Part shown: one piece after another, positions 11,492 to 23,330 of the stretch
Numbering within the stretch: the stretch's first letter is position 1
Layout of the letters: each line of letters starts with the position of its first letter
Origin: Trichoderma breve
Taxonomy: Eukaryota; Ascomycota; Sordariomycetes; Hypocreales; Hypocreaceae
NCBI RefSeq assembly: GCF_028502605.1
Contig: NC_079233.1
Location: forward strand, 310,001-374,000
DNA length: 64,000 bases
Reading direction: 5' to 3'
Position numbers and translations under genes: made by a program
Notes under the pieces: generated by a model
What the model was told of the DNA's origin: nothing
The model's input: the letters and a program-made list of their open reading frames with translations, nothing else
Databases searched by the model: none

Positions 11492-12470
11492 AGATCGCAT
11501 GACAAACAACACTAGATTAATATACAAGCTTTCCAAGCATTTAAGGAGAGAGGGGCGGCCAACAGACGGGAATTGTTAAAGCCCCCCTAGTATTTTAACC
11601 TGGTGTCAGGGTTTCTGTGGTCTCCAGTAATGGAGTTCCCATTGGGCTGATGGTCCCAATCTTCTGGCATTCTTAGTCCATATGAATCATTTGTCCCATT
11701 GTTTGGTGTTCAAGTTGCTCATAGTGCTCTTTAAAACTCTTATCGAAAGCCCAAGGGGGCTATATTCTTTGACGAGTTCATCCCGGTAGTGGGGGCATAG
11801 CAGAGAGAGCTTGATATATTCGAGCAAAAGCGCAGAGCCTCTCACCAGCATCAGGATATAACAGGGCAATCACTTAGATATATGAATAGATTGATTATAG
11901 AGCAGTTTCATAATACAGTGACTTGGATTTGTAATGCCCAGTTTCTCCAAAGCAGGACGAAAGAGGCTTAATGTGCTGTATTGTGTGGGTAGCTTTAGTG
12001 TCAGGAGGCAACATTCTTTCATTGTCTAGACTTTTAGTTGGCAGCGTTATGGTAGCATTATTCACTTACAAAGAGATAAAAACGTAATATCCTTCTGAAA
12101 GCCGAGGCAACTTGACGAGAAACTGGAGTACAACCAACATCAAATGTCCAATTCGATAGAATCATCGTCAAGCTAATGCCGCCATCCCTGACCATGCTCT
12201 CATACTTGCCAGAGATGACCCCTTTGTTGGAAATATTGATTGCACTTCCAGCAAAGGATCCCTCAGACTCGTTTTTTGATTAATAATCTTTCCACAGGAT
12301 GTATGGCTTTTGGCCCTTGCTCTACTGTCAATTCAATGATATACACTACCTGATCACTAATCCATAAACTGGCCTCATCGATATAAAGTTATCAGCCTCT
12401 GCTATGAGATGTGACCAAAATCGTTCACAACAGCAATCTCTTCATAGTAAATACTACAAAACGTCTTATC
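11492..12470. other. Intergenic, no gene seen
   Basis: An AT-rich spacer of about 980 bp upstream of the NmrA-like gene. I see no supported coding region. Confidence 0.5.
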
Positions 12471-13541
12471 ATGGTCGGCGATATGTCTTTTGATAATGCA
12501 AGAGTTTTGGTGTTCGGTGGCACTGGAGCCCAAGGGCGATCGATCGTTCAAGGTATAGGTCAATCATCCAATGAGTAAAATGCATACTAATTTTCCATGT
12601 TAGCATTGGCACGGACCAAGCGATATCGTGTGTCTGTTCTCACTAGAAACAAGAATTCAACCCAAGCCGCGGCCCTAGCATCCTCCTTTCCAGACGTCCA
12701 ATTCGTTGAAGGCTCGTACACGACAGAAGAGGGCCTACGCAACGCTTTCGCCAATCAAGACGTTGTGTACTTCAGTATAGACAGTTTCAACGTCGGTGAG
12801 CCATTTGAGTACTTCTGGACGTTTCGTGCCTACGAGATCGCTGTCCAAAGTAAGCTGAAATGGTTCATCTTCGCTGGTGCTGGAGATAGGTACGGCAAAT
12901 TGGGCATGGATGAAAAATACAGGAACAGTCACAATATCGTGTCTAGTAGGTTAACTGGCTGGTTAATGAATCAGCCTCTTGACCGACTTCCTTGGACTAT
13001 CCTGACAGGCGGCGTTTACGCTGAAATGCTTGGGATTCTTCTAAGACCGACTGAGAACGAGGATGGATTCGTCTTTCAAAATCCCATGGATGATGATAGC
13101 GTCATGCCACTTCTACCTCTCGAAATGTACGGTTATCGCCTCCAGTGGGCTTTGGCACATCCAGAGGAAAGTATTGGGAAAATGTTGTCCGCAGGGCCGT
13201 TTTTTGTGACTTTTCCAGAGATCGCTACAGCACTTCAACAAGTCACTGGCAAAAAGGCTCAATTTAAGAGCATTACAACATCCGCATGGATGGAGGCTAT
13301 TTCTAGTCATGTAGATCCAGAGGGGAGATTGCCCAGAAGAGCAGATCCCACTGATCCTACCTCGTTTTCGTTTCGCAAATCTTTTTCGGCCTGGTGGAAT
13401 ATCTGGAAAGAGCAGAAAGAAAAGAAGATGGAAGATATGGCTTGGGCGGATGAAGTTTACCCTACACGACCGAGGAGTCTGAAGGAATGGATGGAAACAG
13501 TTGGGTACGAGGGGAAACAAATTGTTCCCCTGTATGAGTAG
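12471..13541 (+). CDS. NmrA-like NAD(P)-binding protein
   Basis: Two exons, 12471-12552 and 12604-13541, give 339 aa. The 51-nt intron splits a conserved region: exon 1 carries the dinucleotide-binding loop (VLVFGGTGAQGRSIVQ) and exon 2 continues ALARTKRYRVSVLTRN, as in the NmrA family, so both exons are needed. Later conserved features are FVEGSYTTEEGLRNAF and YFSIDSF. NmrA-like proteins bind NAD(P) as redox sensors or act as atypical short-chain reductases; A. nidulans NmrA itself represses the GATA factor AreA. This protein is only a family member and a regulatory role cannot be claimed. It starts 980 bp after the broken epimerase gene, on the same strand. Confidence 0.85.
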
Positions 13542-13648
13542 GCTTAGGTATAATTACTTGTTATAGTAAAATGATATTAGTATTGAAGCCAAACCATTGT
13601 AGCAGTGTTGATGCGCGTTAAACCCAGCTTGCTGAATGATTCAATGCG

Positions 13649-16317
13649 TTAAAGAAAGCGACTTTCCAATGACTCTGCAACGAGAGACAATGTTTCCCCG
13701 ACAACATGAACAATCTCAAATACTTGGATCCCTCTACATGTCTCTGCCCAGAGTCTTACTGCAGCAATAGCCAGACGTCGAATTCGGCGAGGGTAATCGT
13801 TTTTTGAGCCCAGAGAGCCCTCCAGATGAGTCTCCTCAATTAGCCGTTCGACAATAGAAAGTAATCGCTTCTCCTCATATCGTAAGATTTCCATCCCATC
13901 AGAAGATACCAGATGAAAGAGGTTTTCGAGCCAGTGAGTGAGTAGGAGCGCACATGCAAAGTTGCTGATGGCGTGCTGAACACTCCAATGACCCGTTCGG
14001 CCCCGTGCGACAAATGCTATCCCAACTCTCACCGGTATCCTCAATGCGCAAATGGCATGGAAAACCGCCTGATCTAGATGGGGAGCGCGGAGTGGAATTG
14101 GGTTTTGGTGAGGTTCAAACGCTTGAGCGACAATCCTCGGATCGCGTGAGCGGAGAGCGCAGTGGCTCTGGAGGCCCACTGCGAGATGGACGTGAGCCAA
14201 GCGAAGCATGGCAGTTGAGTTGAAGGCCAAAGGACCATGAGGAGAGTTGGGATCCAAAGCAGACTCGATGGCCGAATCCCAACATGATTGCCAGGCACTA
14301 TAGGCGTTCTCATAAAGTGAAATAGTGTCCAGTGGCAGACTCGTTGATGACCTTAACACCGCGGACGATACTTGGCGTTCGAAATATACCTGTATTAGCA
14401 AGCTTTGAACAAGCATATAATTTCCGAATTCTGTAGCAGAATCTTCTTTTGCAAGCGGCTTCCCGGATAGCAACTGTTGGAGACAAAGTTGAAAGTCCGG
14501 CTGACGGGCGTTGCTCTTTTGTCGCAGGCTAAGCCATGCATTCGAAGTGGCAGCCTTGAACTCTGCTTCTGAGGATGGAAGCGGAATGATGACTTCTGAA
14601 CTAGTGATTTGAGGTGGTACATTGAAACAAATAGTGAGTATATTGATCACAAAGTAGGCCGAGAACAGGGTACGTCGCCTCTCTTCTTCATGAGCCCAAG
14701 CACTCCAGTTATCTGCTTCAATTTCTGGAACCGGATACTTCAGGGCTTCACGAGTCAGTTCTGTAAGTTGGCTGCTCATAGCGAGTGCATCCTGTGCAAG
14801 GGGCCCATCAAGCCAAGCCATTGTGAGCACAAGCACCAACAGAGACTGTAGCAGTTCAATGTCGACAGGTCCGGATGTTGCAGGTGGTGGTGATGCCCAT
14901 GTCTGTGCGGTTGCATCTGGGGAACCGGTGGGAAGCCCAGCGTAGCGTGGAAAAGTTCGAAGCAAGTGTAAAGTAGAGGCTCGGCGACGTTTCTCGAGCT
15001 CATGGGTAATGATAGACTTTGCAATAAAGTACATGGCGTAACCATGCGTGTGTTCAAACCCATAGAACGACCCAGTCGCTGCAAGAGTTAACACAAGCAT
15101 TGGCGTCTTGTCTTCCAAGCAAGTTGTTGGTATATGAATAAAAGGCAAATGAGGATGGAAGCTCCGCATCCAGCTCGCAACATATCTCGATAATGTTTGC
15201 CGGCTGGGAAGTGTGAATGGTTCTGGTAGCACGCTGATGTGCTTTTCAACTTCGGCAGTGAGTTTCTCGTACGCCGCTGCCGACACGGTCCATGGATTCG
15301 TTGCTACGATTTCGTCAATCGCGTCGAGTGAACGGCCAAGTGAATCCTGTGCCTGGTTTGTCTGACTTGGTACCAATTGGACCACAGAAGCCCTCCCCTG
15401 TGATGGTGGTATCTCATTTTGCAAAAGAGTCGGTATCTCAAGGCTATTGGGACCTAGACCTGCGGAAAGTGACTGAGAACCGCTATAAGTGTCGGATATA
15501 TCTTCAATCATTGGCTGCTGGTAGTCCATTGGCGGGAAGATGTCCATGAGATACCCGCTTATCATGTCTGTTTCATTTGCAAGGAAATCGATATCGAACA
15601 GCTGAAGCTGTGTAAAGTCAGATCCAGTTTCGATGGTGTTGTCCATGTTAATGTCGCTGCGAGCCGCAACACCGCTATCACGAGGAGAGTAGCTCGGCTG
15701 CTGCTCCTGGCTACTCGTGTCTAGGTCGCGTAGTGAGAATTTCCCCATGAGTTGCTTTTGAGAGTACTCTACCGGCGCGGCGTTGTTCATCCCGGCGGTT
15801 GGTCCTATGATCCCATTTCGGGTCGCAGATGTCTGGGTTGCAAAGTCGGGATTGAGGGGTGTTCTTCCATGGCTGCTGTCTGAGGGTGAGATTACAGCAT
15901 CCTGTGATGGAGATGTCTGATAGATAATCTTGGAGGGGGAGAGAGCTTCTTGTCCACTGGTAGCTGTGTCTTGGGGTATACTTGTAGCTGGGTTTGAACA
16001 TTGAGACAGTCGACGATGGCGGTTTAGGAGATCTCTGATGATACATAGTAAGCACCTTAATTGTCGATGCACTGAGCTTGTTGTACAATGGGGATGCAAT
16101 GACTCACGGCCTTGAGAATGTGCGGCCACAGACACAGCCAAACGGCCTCTCCCGGGTGTCTAGACAAGACTTAGCATCAGCACCAAGTTCATAGCGTGCC
16201 CATTGATACTCATTAATACTTACGCGTGCGAATGTGACGTTCTAGATGTTCTTGTCGCTTAAACTCCTTGTTACAGTACTTGCACGGAGCCACACGGAAT
16301 CGAGGGCGACCTCTCAT
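13649..16317 (-). CDS. C2H2 zinc-finger transcription factor with Fungal_trans domain
   Basis: Three exons on the minus strand, 16317-16224, 16159-16108 and 16034-13649 (introns 64 and 73 nt), give 843 aa. The ATG at 16317 starts MRGRPRFRVAPCKYCNKEF. The first finger (CKYC...HLERHIRTH) is split by intron 1. The second finger (FGCVCGRTFSR/PDLLNRHRR) is split by intron 2 and has C-x-C rather than C-x2-C spacing, a variant seen in fungal regulators. A long Ser/Pro/Gln-rich linker leads to a Fungal_trans (PF04082-like) middle domain around SWMRSFHPHLPFIHIPT and YFVINILTICFNVPP. Such two-finger Fungal_trans proteins are nuclear regulators, often of carbon or nitrogen catabolic genes. It sits next to the biotin-carboxylase/MFS/LamB block on the same strand, so it is a candidate pathway regulator (inference). 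A GC-rich direct repeat lies about 220 bp upstream of its start. Confidence 0.85.
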
Positions 16318-16867
16318 GATGCAACTGTGGGGCAAGCCGAACAGGATCTCGGAGTGGATACGATGCCAGATGCAGCCACAATGTTACGAAGACTAAGGAT
16401 AATGGTGTAAGATGAGGATGATGAGAGCGGTTGAGGTTCGGAGGAAGAGGTAGTCATAGGTTGTTTGATAGATAACCAATCAATCGGCAGATTCAATGCG
16501 TCTGTTGGAGATAAGAATCGCTAGAGGATTGATAGACCCGGCCCGGTCAAGAATGGATAGAGATTCAATAAACCCGGCCCGGTCGAAGAAGCAGCACGTG
16601 ATGGGAATTAGCTGTATCCTCATCAGCCCACTATGTGCCTTAGGCTGATACTGTACAGTATTGAGTTCAAGATACACGACATGTCAAGGTCACACTACAG
16701 AGGAGGGGAGAAGCCTCATAACCGCTGGAATGGGTCCATATGCACTGTGTTAAATTGATGATTATTGAAAAACTAATTCAGATTGCTCTTGATATAAAAA
16801 AATCACTTCATGTTTAATACGCAACTTAGAATGACTCAATTATTAGTCCTCTTATTTATTATTCACC
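16318..16867. other. Intergenic: regulator promoter and 3' end of the carboxylase gene
   Basis: This 550-bp spacer holds the promoter of the minus-strand regulator and the downstream flank of the carboxylase gene. The main structured element is the pair of 13-bp repeats at 16536 and 16572. Confidence 0.5.
16536..16584. repeat. Paired 13-bp GC-rich direct repeat
   Basis: ACCCGGCCCGGTC occurs twice, at 16536-16548 and 16572-16584, 36 bp start to start, with similar flanks (TAGACCC and TAAACCC). The pair lies about 220-270 bp upstream of the regulator ATG at 16317. This spacing would suit a regulator-binding site, possibly autoregulatory; that is an inference only. Confidence 0.6.
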
Positions 16868-19800
16868 TCAGTCTTGCCTCCGACCCTCCACAACTACCAT
16901 CCCAGGACTAACTACACTTCCCGGCGGCTGGCTAATCTTTGTTACTACAGCGCCAGCCTGGCCCTCATCGACAATTATATTAATCTCCATCTTCATGGCC
17001 TCGAGCACCGCCACCGTTTGGCCCTTTTCTAGTACATCGCCTGGCTTGACCAACACCTTCCAAACATTGGCATTAATAGGCGATTCGATAGAGACGACAT
17101 TGCCAGAACCAGTATCGTCATCATCAGTAGTTGTAGTGTTGATTCGTGCATTCTTTTCTGCCGTCCACTCGTCAAACAGACGCTGCTCATGCTCTCCCAC
17201 CTCTTGAGCAGCATCAACTTGACGCTTCCTCCAGGCCTGATATGCGGGATCCTTGGCGGCGGCTTCGAATTTGGCAATATACTCATCCATATCTAGTGTC
17301 GTTTGCGTAATGTCAAACACATATCGACCCGTCTCGAAATCTCGCTCAATCTTGTTGTACTCTTCCTCAGAGACCTCGTAAAATTTTATTAAATCAAGGT
17401 GATTGAACAGCCAGGGCCGCTCAGCAGAGAAGCCGGTGCGAGTTCCGGTTCCGTCCCATCCACCCAATGTGCGGCCCATAAGTTGGTATCCTCCTGGTGC
17501 CGCAACGGGATAGATGGCCACCAATGAGCCACCTAGGCCAACTGAGCCGCTCGGTGTATATACTCTGCTCGGGTTATACTTTTGACCGGTTAATACGTGC
17601 CACGGATCGAGCGGGAACAAGATGGGCGTTCCAACGTAGAACCCAACGGCGACAGCCAGCCACGGTGTCTTGAGAAGAGCATCAAAGACTTGCTGACGGG
17701 TCTCAAGCGCATTGTTCTTGCGAAGATATTCGACATTGTCCGGCATGTAAGCCGCCGTAGGCCTGATGTTCTCCATGTATCGTTGCGCAGACTCTTTCAA
17801 TGAAGAGTGGTCGAGGCAAACTGGTAGCCGTACTTGGCGAGCAGGTATCTTGACGCCGGTGGTCTGCCCAATTTCGTCATCGAATTGAATGAGCTGCTGA
17901 AGGAGTTTGGATCGGTCCACCTGAAACGGGTCGAAGCGCACGGTGAGAGAGGAGAAGTTGGGATCGCCGCGCACGCTCGGCAGATTCACAGCTGATATCT
18001 GCTTGGCGAGGAACTGTACGCAAGCGGTGTTGCGCAGATCCGACACTTGATCGCCATATTCGACGATGATGCTTGTGTCGCCTCCTTGACGGTATGTTAC
18101 CCGTGGATGGCTTCCCTGGGACTGCTTTTGGTATAAAATGGAAGACGGGGGTTCATCAGTGAACTCGACAACGAGAGGAGATATTGGGCTTGTGTTTCCC
18201 TGTGAAAATGCGACAAGGGTTTGGAGAAAATCATCCTTTCGCCTCGAAATCTCCAGGGCAGTGTCGTAAGCAACAGAACGGAATCGTACAGTGTTGCCAG
18301 GCTTTAACTGGCCAATCTTCCACATCTCGCCGGAGCAGACCGTTGTTGGGCATACGAAGCCACCCAGATCCGGGCGATCAGGACCAAAGATGATTGGAAA
18401 TTCTCCTGTAAAGTTGACGCCGCCATTGGGATAGCCATAGTCGAGCACATTAGATGGGTGTGATCCGCCGCCACCACCCGATGCTCGAGCCCATTTCAAC
18501 CGCGGACCTTCTAAACGGATGCCGCTTCGGCTGCTGTTGTGACTGATTGTCCAATCAGTTTCGTACAGTGTCGTACGTCCCTCGGGGGTCAGAATGTCTT
18601 CAGATCCGTACGGGCCGTCAATGCAACAGACAGTCACACTGGTAGTGAAGCTGGGAATAAAGTTTGATGGCAAAGACAAAGGCGTGGCTTCTGCAGCCCA
18701 GGATCTTGACTGTGAAGATAGAGTGAGGATGTCGTGAAGCTGGAGCTTTCGTCCTTGTACGCCACCAAAGCCCAGCTCCGGAGCTGTGGACTTGGAGCCA
18801 AGAAACTTGGGGACCTGGGGGAAACCGCCTTTCACGGCAAGATATGTTCGGAGGCCGTTGCCCGTCACCTTGCCGAGCGCGAGTGTCTGACCTTTCTTGA
18901 TGACAATCCTTGACCACATAGGTTGAGATGCGTCGTCGAGAGTAACTGACAGCTCCGCACCACAAACTGCCACAACGGCTGCTTCATGGAACAACAACTT
19001 TGGGCCAGACAGAGTGAGTTCCAACAACTCGACTCCAGAGTCATTACCAACCAGAATATTTGCTACTCGAGCACTTAGATCGTCAATTGGGCCCGATGGA
19101 GGTATTCCATGGCCAACTTCAATACGGCCCGGGTAGTCCTGAATCGTCGTGAAAACACCCGGGTCAATGACTTGTACGGAACAGCTGTCAAACTTGAACG
19201 TCGATAACGAATTGGTCAACGTGTTGCCGCTGGTGAACATTTCCGATCCAAGAATTTTCGACAGGTACTCCAAATTAGATTGTGTCCCTTGTAGAGCCGT
19301 ATCAGCAAGTACCGCAAGCATCTTCTTTTGAGCGGCGGCACGACCATCAGGGCTATAGGCCATGACCTTTCCAATCAAAGGATCATAGAATGGAGTGATC
19401 CTCTGTCCATTTCGGACCCATGTGTCGACTCGCACGCCCTCGCCCTCTGGCCAGTGAACATGTTGTAAGACGCCAGGGCTAGGGGCAAAGTCACGCAGCG
19501 GCACTTCAGCATACACCCGTACCTCGATCGCCGATCCGAGTGGCTGAGGTCGCCCAAGACTTTTCAGGACATCAGACGGAATCCCGATAGAGCCACCGCG
19601 TTCGTAGTCGGCTTGTCGCAGCATGAGATGTACCAGATCAACTCCATAACACAACTCGGTGATTCCATGTTCGACCTGCAATCGCGTGTTCATCTCAAGG
19701 AAGAAGAAGTCGGCAGTTTCATCATCCACGAGAAACTCAACCGTGCCCACGCTCTTGTATTTCAGCTGTGAGGCATAGTTGACAGCGGCTTGAAGCATCT

Positions 19801-20649
19801 TTTCGCGTAGGCCAGAATGACGCTCTACAAACGGACTGGGACACTCCTCGACTACTTTCTGATGTCGCCGCTGGAGCGAGCACTCACGCTCTCCAAATGC
19901 GACCACGATTTCTCCATTGCCGGCGACTTGGACTTCAACATGGCGTGAACTTGGAAAGTACTTTTCCAAGAAGACTCCGCTGTTCTTGAAGAGGGCGCCA
20001 GCCCGGCTCTCAACCATGGCGAATGCTTTCTCAACCTCTTGTTCAGTATGACATATCTGTAATCCCATGCCTCCGCCACCCCCCGTGGCCTTTAACATTA
20101 CGGGGCAGCCCAGACGCTTTGAAGCCTCTACGGCTGCTTTGGCGGATTCCAGGAGTTGTGTGCCTGGAATTACCGGCACATTTGCGGCTTGGGCGATAGC
20201 TCTGGCTTCATGCTTGAGTCCCATCGCATTGATGGATGCAGAGGAAGGCCCGACAAAAGTAATACCGGCAGAAGAAACAGCAGTTGCGAATTCGACATTT
20301 TCACTTAAAAAGCCGTATCCAGGGACGATGGCGTCTGCATTTGCTTCTTTGCAAATTTTGAGAATCGCCTCGCTTTTGAGACAAACAGTTAGCAAAGGAC
20401 ATAAACACTCATTTTGAATAGCGGAAATGCTTACCCATTCGTGTAGGCGGTGCTATCTTCGCCTGGTAGCAAGGCTACCTCATCTGCCAGCGTTGCATGT
20501 AGTGAAGTTGCATCAGCATTTGTGATGATGGCAACACTACGGACTCCCAATTCGCGGCAGGCTTTGATGCAACGGACGGCAATCTCGCCTCTGTTGGCGA
20601 CCAGTACCTTGCGAATGTTGCGCAGCGAGGTTGAGTCAACGGAACCCAT
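16868..20649 (-). CDS. Urea-carboxylase-like biotin enzyme with KipA/KipI (PxpC/PxpB) domains
   Basis: Two exons, 20649-20435 and 20372-16868, with a 62-nt intron, give 1239 aa. The ATG at 20649 ([11 protein letters not shown]) fits the start of a biotin carboxylase ([16 protein letters not shown]). Domains in order: biotin carboxylase with ATP-grasp loop ([10 protein letters not shown]) and [14 protein letters not shown]; a KipA/AHS2 domain ([20 protein letters not shown]); a KipI/AHS1 domain (VEYGDQVSD ... LPVCLDH); and a C-terminal biotinyl domain with EAMKMEI, biotinylated Lys at about 1199. This is the urea carboxylase architecture without the amidase (allophanate hydrolase) half of fungal Dur1,2. 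KipA/KipI pairs are also PxpC/PxpB of bacterial 5-oxoprolinase, and a PxpA/LamB homologue is encoded 3.5 kb away. The substrate may be urea, a guanidine, an amide or a lactam. Four HGATAR motifs in the promoter suggest GATA-factor nitrogen control. Confidence 0.9.
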
Positions 20650-20794
20650 GTTGCCAATGACGGAGACGAACACAGGTAACAGAATTGAGATGAGACAACA
20701 TCACAAATGATAAGACAGGTCTCAATGAAAATGAATATGAGTTATAGATATATGGTCCAGGGGTCCCTAATAGTTCGAGAGATTGCTCAAGAAG

Positions 20795-20986
20795 CGATAA
20801 AGGGTGTGGAGTACGCTTGTGCCCGCAGCTAATCATCCCTATCACGGTTAGAATTTCTACCCCAACGCGGGGTATACAGAAGAGGAAACACCTTATCGCC
20901 TGTCTATTCTTTGTAGAGAGGAGAGAGTGTGTCTCAGTTCTTTGTACTTGGGACGGATGAGAGAAACGCCACCCGGTCTATTATCT
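20795..20986. promoter_or_regulatory. Cluster of four GATA-factor motifs (HGATAR)
   Basis: HGATAR matches: CGATAA at 20795-20800, reverse of TGATAG at 20839-20844, reverse of CGATAA at 20893-20898 and reverse of AGATAA at 20981-20986. All lie 146-337 bp upstream of the carboxylase ATG. In filamentous fungi AreA-type GATA activators use grouped HGATAR sites to derepress nitrogen-catabolic genes. The motif is short, so individual sites may be chance; the clustering next to a nitrogen-type enzyme is the argument. Confidence 0.5.
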
Positions 20987-21034
20987 TCGCCACATGCCGT
21001 ATGACCCCAGGTTTTGGTCATGATGTATGTTAGA

Positions 21035-21050
21035 CGGCGTATATACGCCG
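21035..21050. promoter_or_regulatory. 16-bp perfect palindrome
   Basis: CGGCGTATATACGCCG reads the same on both strands. Its ends are CGG/CCG triplets, the half-sites commonly bound by Zn2Cys6 dimers in inverted orientation. It lies 386 bp upstream of the carboxylase ATG. A second weaker dyad (ATGACC ... GGTCAT, 21001-21021) is just before it. Confidence 0.5.
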
Positions 21051-21596
21051 AGATTGGAGAACATCCATCTTCCAGGGCCAGCCATATTACAACAATATTA
21101 AATTAGTAGAATTCGAAAACGTAACATATTTATTTCAATTTCCTCATAGGTTTAAAGTTTTGTTTTTCTTAGGTAAAATAGATGAGACTACTCTTGAACC
21201 ATGAAGAGAGAGAGTGTAGGCTAAAATAGCCAATATATCTCCTAGTTCGTATAACTTCTTCTATCAGGAGAAAATGAGGCTCAAGAGAGGAATTGTTGGG
21301 TAGACTTTGGAACTCGTTCCATCTCTTGGCCCCATAAACCTTTGTTCAGATTTACAGAGCCAGGTATGACATTCCTTGAATTCATCACACATCTGCTAAA
21401 GACGAAACCAACTCAAATGTAATTAGAAATGGAAGTAAATAGACACAGTGAATAATTATTAGAGATTTTGAAACTATGGATGCTCAACAAACTTAACACA
21501 CTTTTTATTTCACGTGCATCGACCTAACAACTGACCGCCATTTGGGTGCAGGGTATGTAGACCAACTACTCAAGTTTTGCCCCAATAACGATGTGA

Positions 21597-23330
21597 TTAA
21601 TGAGCTCTCGCTCCATATCGTTCAACCAGATTCCAATATGACTGTGCAGTGGAACGTCGTAGATTTTTGCCCACAAAAATCATCACAATAGCTGTGCACC
21701 AGACTGCTAAACCCAAAATGGCGATGAGTACAAAGGCATAACGAAGAGACAGATGATCAATCATGGGAACCACAGCATATCCAAAAGCAAAGCCTAAACA
21801 TGTTAGCCCTTTATCGATAAACAGAGAATCAAGTGGAAATGACATACCCATCATGTTACGGATCAGGATGGCTGAAACTAGGCCTTCTCCTGCAACCTCC
21901 TTATAGCTATCGAGAATGTAGGTGAATGCAAGATTGGCACCCATCGGAAGGGTAATGGAGATCAAACAGAGGCCGAAAACAACTCCGAACCAATGGATGT
22001 GATAGGATGCACCCACTCCGTATAGAAGACAGCCAGCGGGGTGCATGACGAGTGCAATAACACATGTCCAGAGTCGCTGCTCGGGTTCCATAACGCCACC
22101 ATTCCGACGTGCAAGACGGAGGGCGAGAAAATCAGCCATCCATCCCGAAAGGAAGCAACCGATGGTGACACCAACAACGCAGGAAAGGTACGTCAGGCCA
22201 ATATTGTTGGCAGAAAAGTTGTATGGCGCATTACCGAGGATCAAAGCCAAGGAGCCACCAACAACGTTGTACCAAGCGAGAATTCCACCTACAAGCAGGC
22301 CGCCGAAGGACATGCCAGGAAACATGAAGAGCAATCGGATTGGTAAGAAGAAAAGTTTGAACGTGCTGGGCTGTCGCGGGTCACGGAAACCCCAGAACTT
22401 CAGTTTCGTCAGGTATGTCTTTGTGCTCTCTTGCTCATCGAATGCAGATGGCTCAGAAGGCGAGATGGACTGGGAGGTAGATTTATCTTCTCGATCGGTT
22501 GATTTCTCATTCATCTTCTTGTCCGATGTGTCTGGGGTATTGCTTTCGAGATCTTCAGTGGTGTTGGCAATGTTTGCTGGGTCGATGCCGATCGTATCAC
22601 GCACGTTGCCGGTACTGTGATCACGATAAAACATGGTTTCCTCAAAGAAAAAGAAAGTCACAACAGTGACACCGCAACCGATAAAGGTCAGAATATACTG
22701 GATCCATCGCCACCCGAGGTCCTGTGCAACATAACCAGAGGCCACGGGCGTTAGAAACGCACCACACCACAAAGTCCAGCTATAGGCACCCATAAAAAAG
22801 CCTCGGTCGTGGGTAAAGAAAAGATCTCCGATGATGACTTCGATAAGTGTCTCTTGCGGTGAGGCGACAATACCAAGGAGGATACGATTGGCAAAGAACT
22901 CGCCCCTTGACTTGACGTAGGCAGTCCAGAGAGTCACTGCAGTGGTCAAGACGATGGACACGAGAAGCGTAAGACGTCGACCATTGCTGAGAGCAAGGCA
23001 TTGAGTGATCATAGTCCCCCAGCCCAAGAAGAGGAAGAGAATACCATTGCCAGTGCTCAGGTCAGCAATTGAAATGCCAGTATCTTGCTCAATCAAGATG
23101 TATGCTGGAGACAATCCTGAAATCATACCAGCAACGAAAAAGCACCACACCATAGCACAGACGATACCTTGAGTCTTGCGTGCGGGATTCCAGCGCAGAG
23201 GGTCATCAGGGTCATTAGTCGGCTGAGGTACCAGGACGATATCCCGAGACTGATGGCCATGCTTGACATTGAAGATGCCTTGCACATCAACAAGCTGGAC
23301 GGTCCCAGGAATGGGGATTTCAGATGCCAT
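21597..23330 (-). CDS. MFS transporter, 12-TM drug/H+ antiporter-like
   Basis: Two exons, 23330-21848 and 21793-21597, give 559 aa. The 54-nt intron (GTATGT donor, GCTAAC branch, TTTAG acceptor) is a multiple of three without a stop, so reading through would insert 18 non-family residues; splicing restores NMMG/FAFGYAVVPMID, the conserved motif. I chose the ATG at 23330 (MASEIPIPGT) because everything upstream is 5' leader-like. The cytosolic N-terminus (DIVLVPQPTNDPDDPLRW) is the signature of fungal DHA1/TPO-like MFS proteins. Two six-helix halves flank a charged loop of about 90 residues (EDLESNTPDTSDKKMNEK). It lies between the carboxylase and LamB genes on the same strand and probably moves the pathway substrate or a related compound. 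At least six HGATAR motifs occupy its promoter. Confidence 0.88.
   Translation of the reverse strand: MASEIPIPGTVQLVDVQGIFNVKHGHQSRDIVLVPQPTNDPDDPLRWNPARKTQGIVCAMVWCFFVAGMISGLSPAYILIEQDTGISIADLSTGNGILFLFLGWGTMITQCLALSNGRRLTLLVSIVLTTAVTLWTAYVKSRGEFFANRILLGIVASPQETLIEVIIGDLFFTHDRGFFMGAYSWTLWCGAFLTPVASGYVAQDLGWRWIQYILTFIGCGVTVVTFFFFEETMFYRDHSTGNVRDTIGIDPANIANTTEDLESNTPDTSDKKMNEKSTDREDKSTSQSISPSEPSAFDEQESTKTYLTKLKFWGFRDPRQPSTFKLFFLPIRLLFMFPGMSFGGLLVGGILAWYNVVGGSLALILGNAPYNFSANNIGLTYLSCVVGVTIGCFLSGWMADFLALRLARRNGGVMEPEQRLWTCVIALVMHPAGCLLYGVGASYHIHWFGVVFGLCLISITLPMGANLAFTYILDSYKEVAGEGLVSAILIRNMMGMSFPLDSLFIDKGLTCLGFAFGYAVVPMIDHLSLRYAFVLIAILGLAVWCTAIVMIFVGKNLRRSTAQSYWNLVERYGARAH

Larger units (their letters stand above)
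20650..21596. other. Intergenic: carboxylase promoter
   Basis: A 947-bp spacer. The half near 20650-21050 is the promoter side of the carboxylase gene and holds GATA motifs and a 16-bp palindrome. The rest is AT-rich with nothing coding recognised. Confidence 0.5.

Noticed and set aside
21794..21847. Eighteen extra residues in the MFS transporter
   Set aside because: The segment is a canonical 54-nt intron; removal restores the conserved NMMGFAFGYAV motif.
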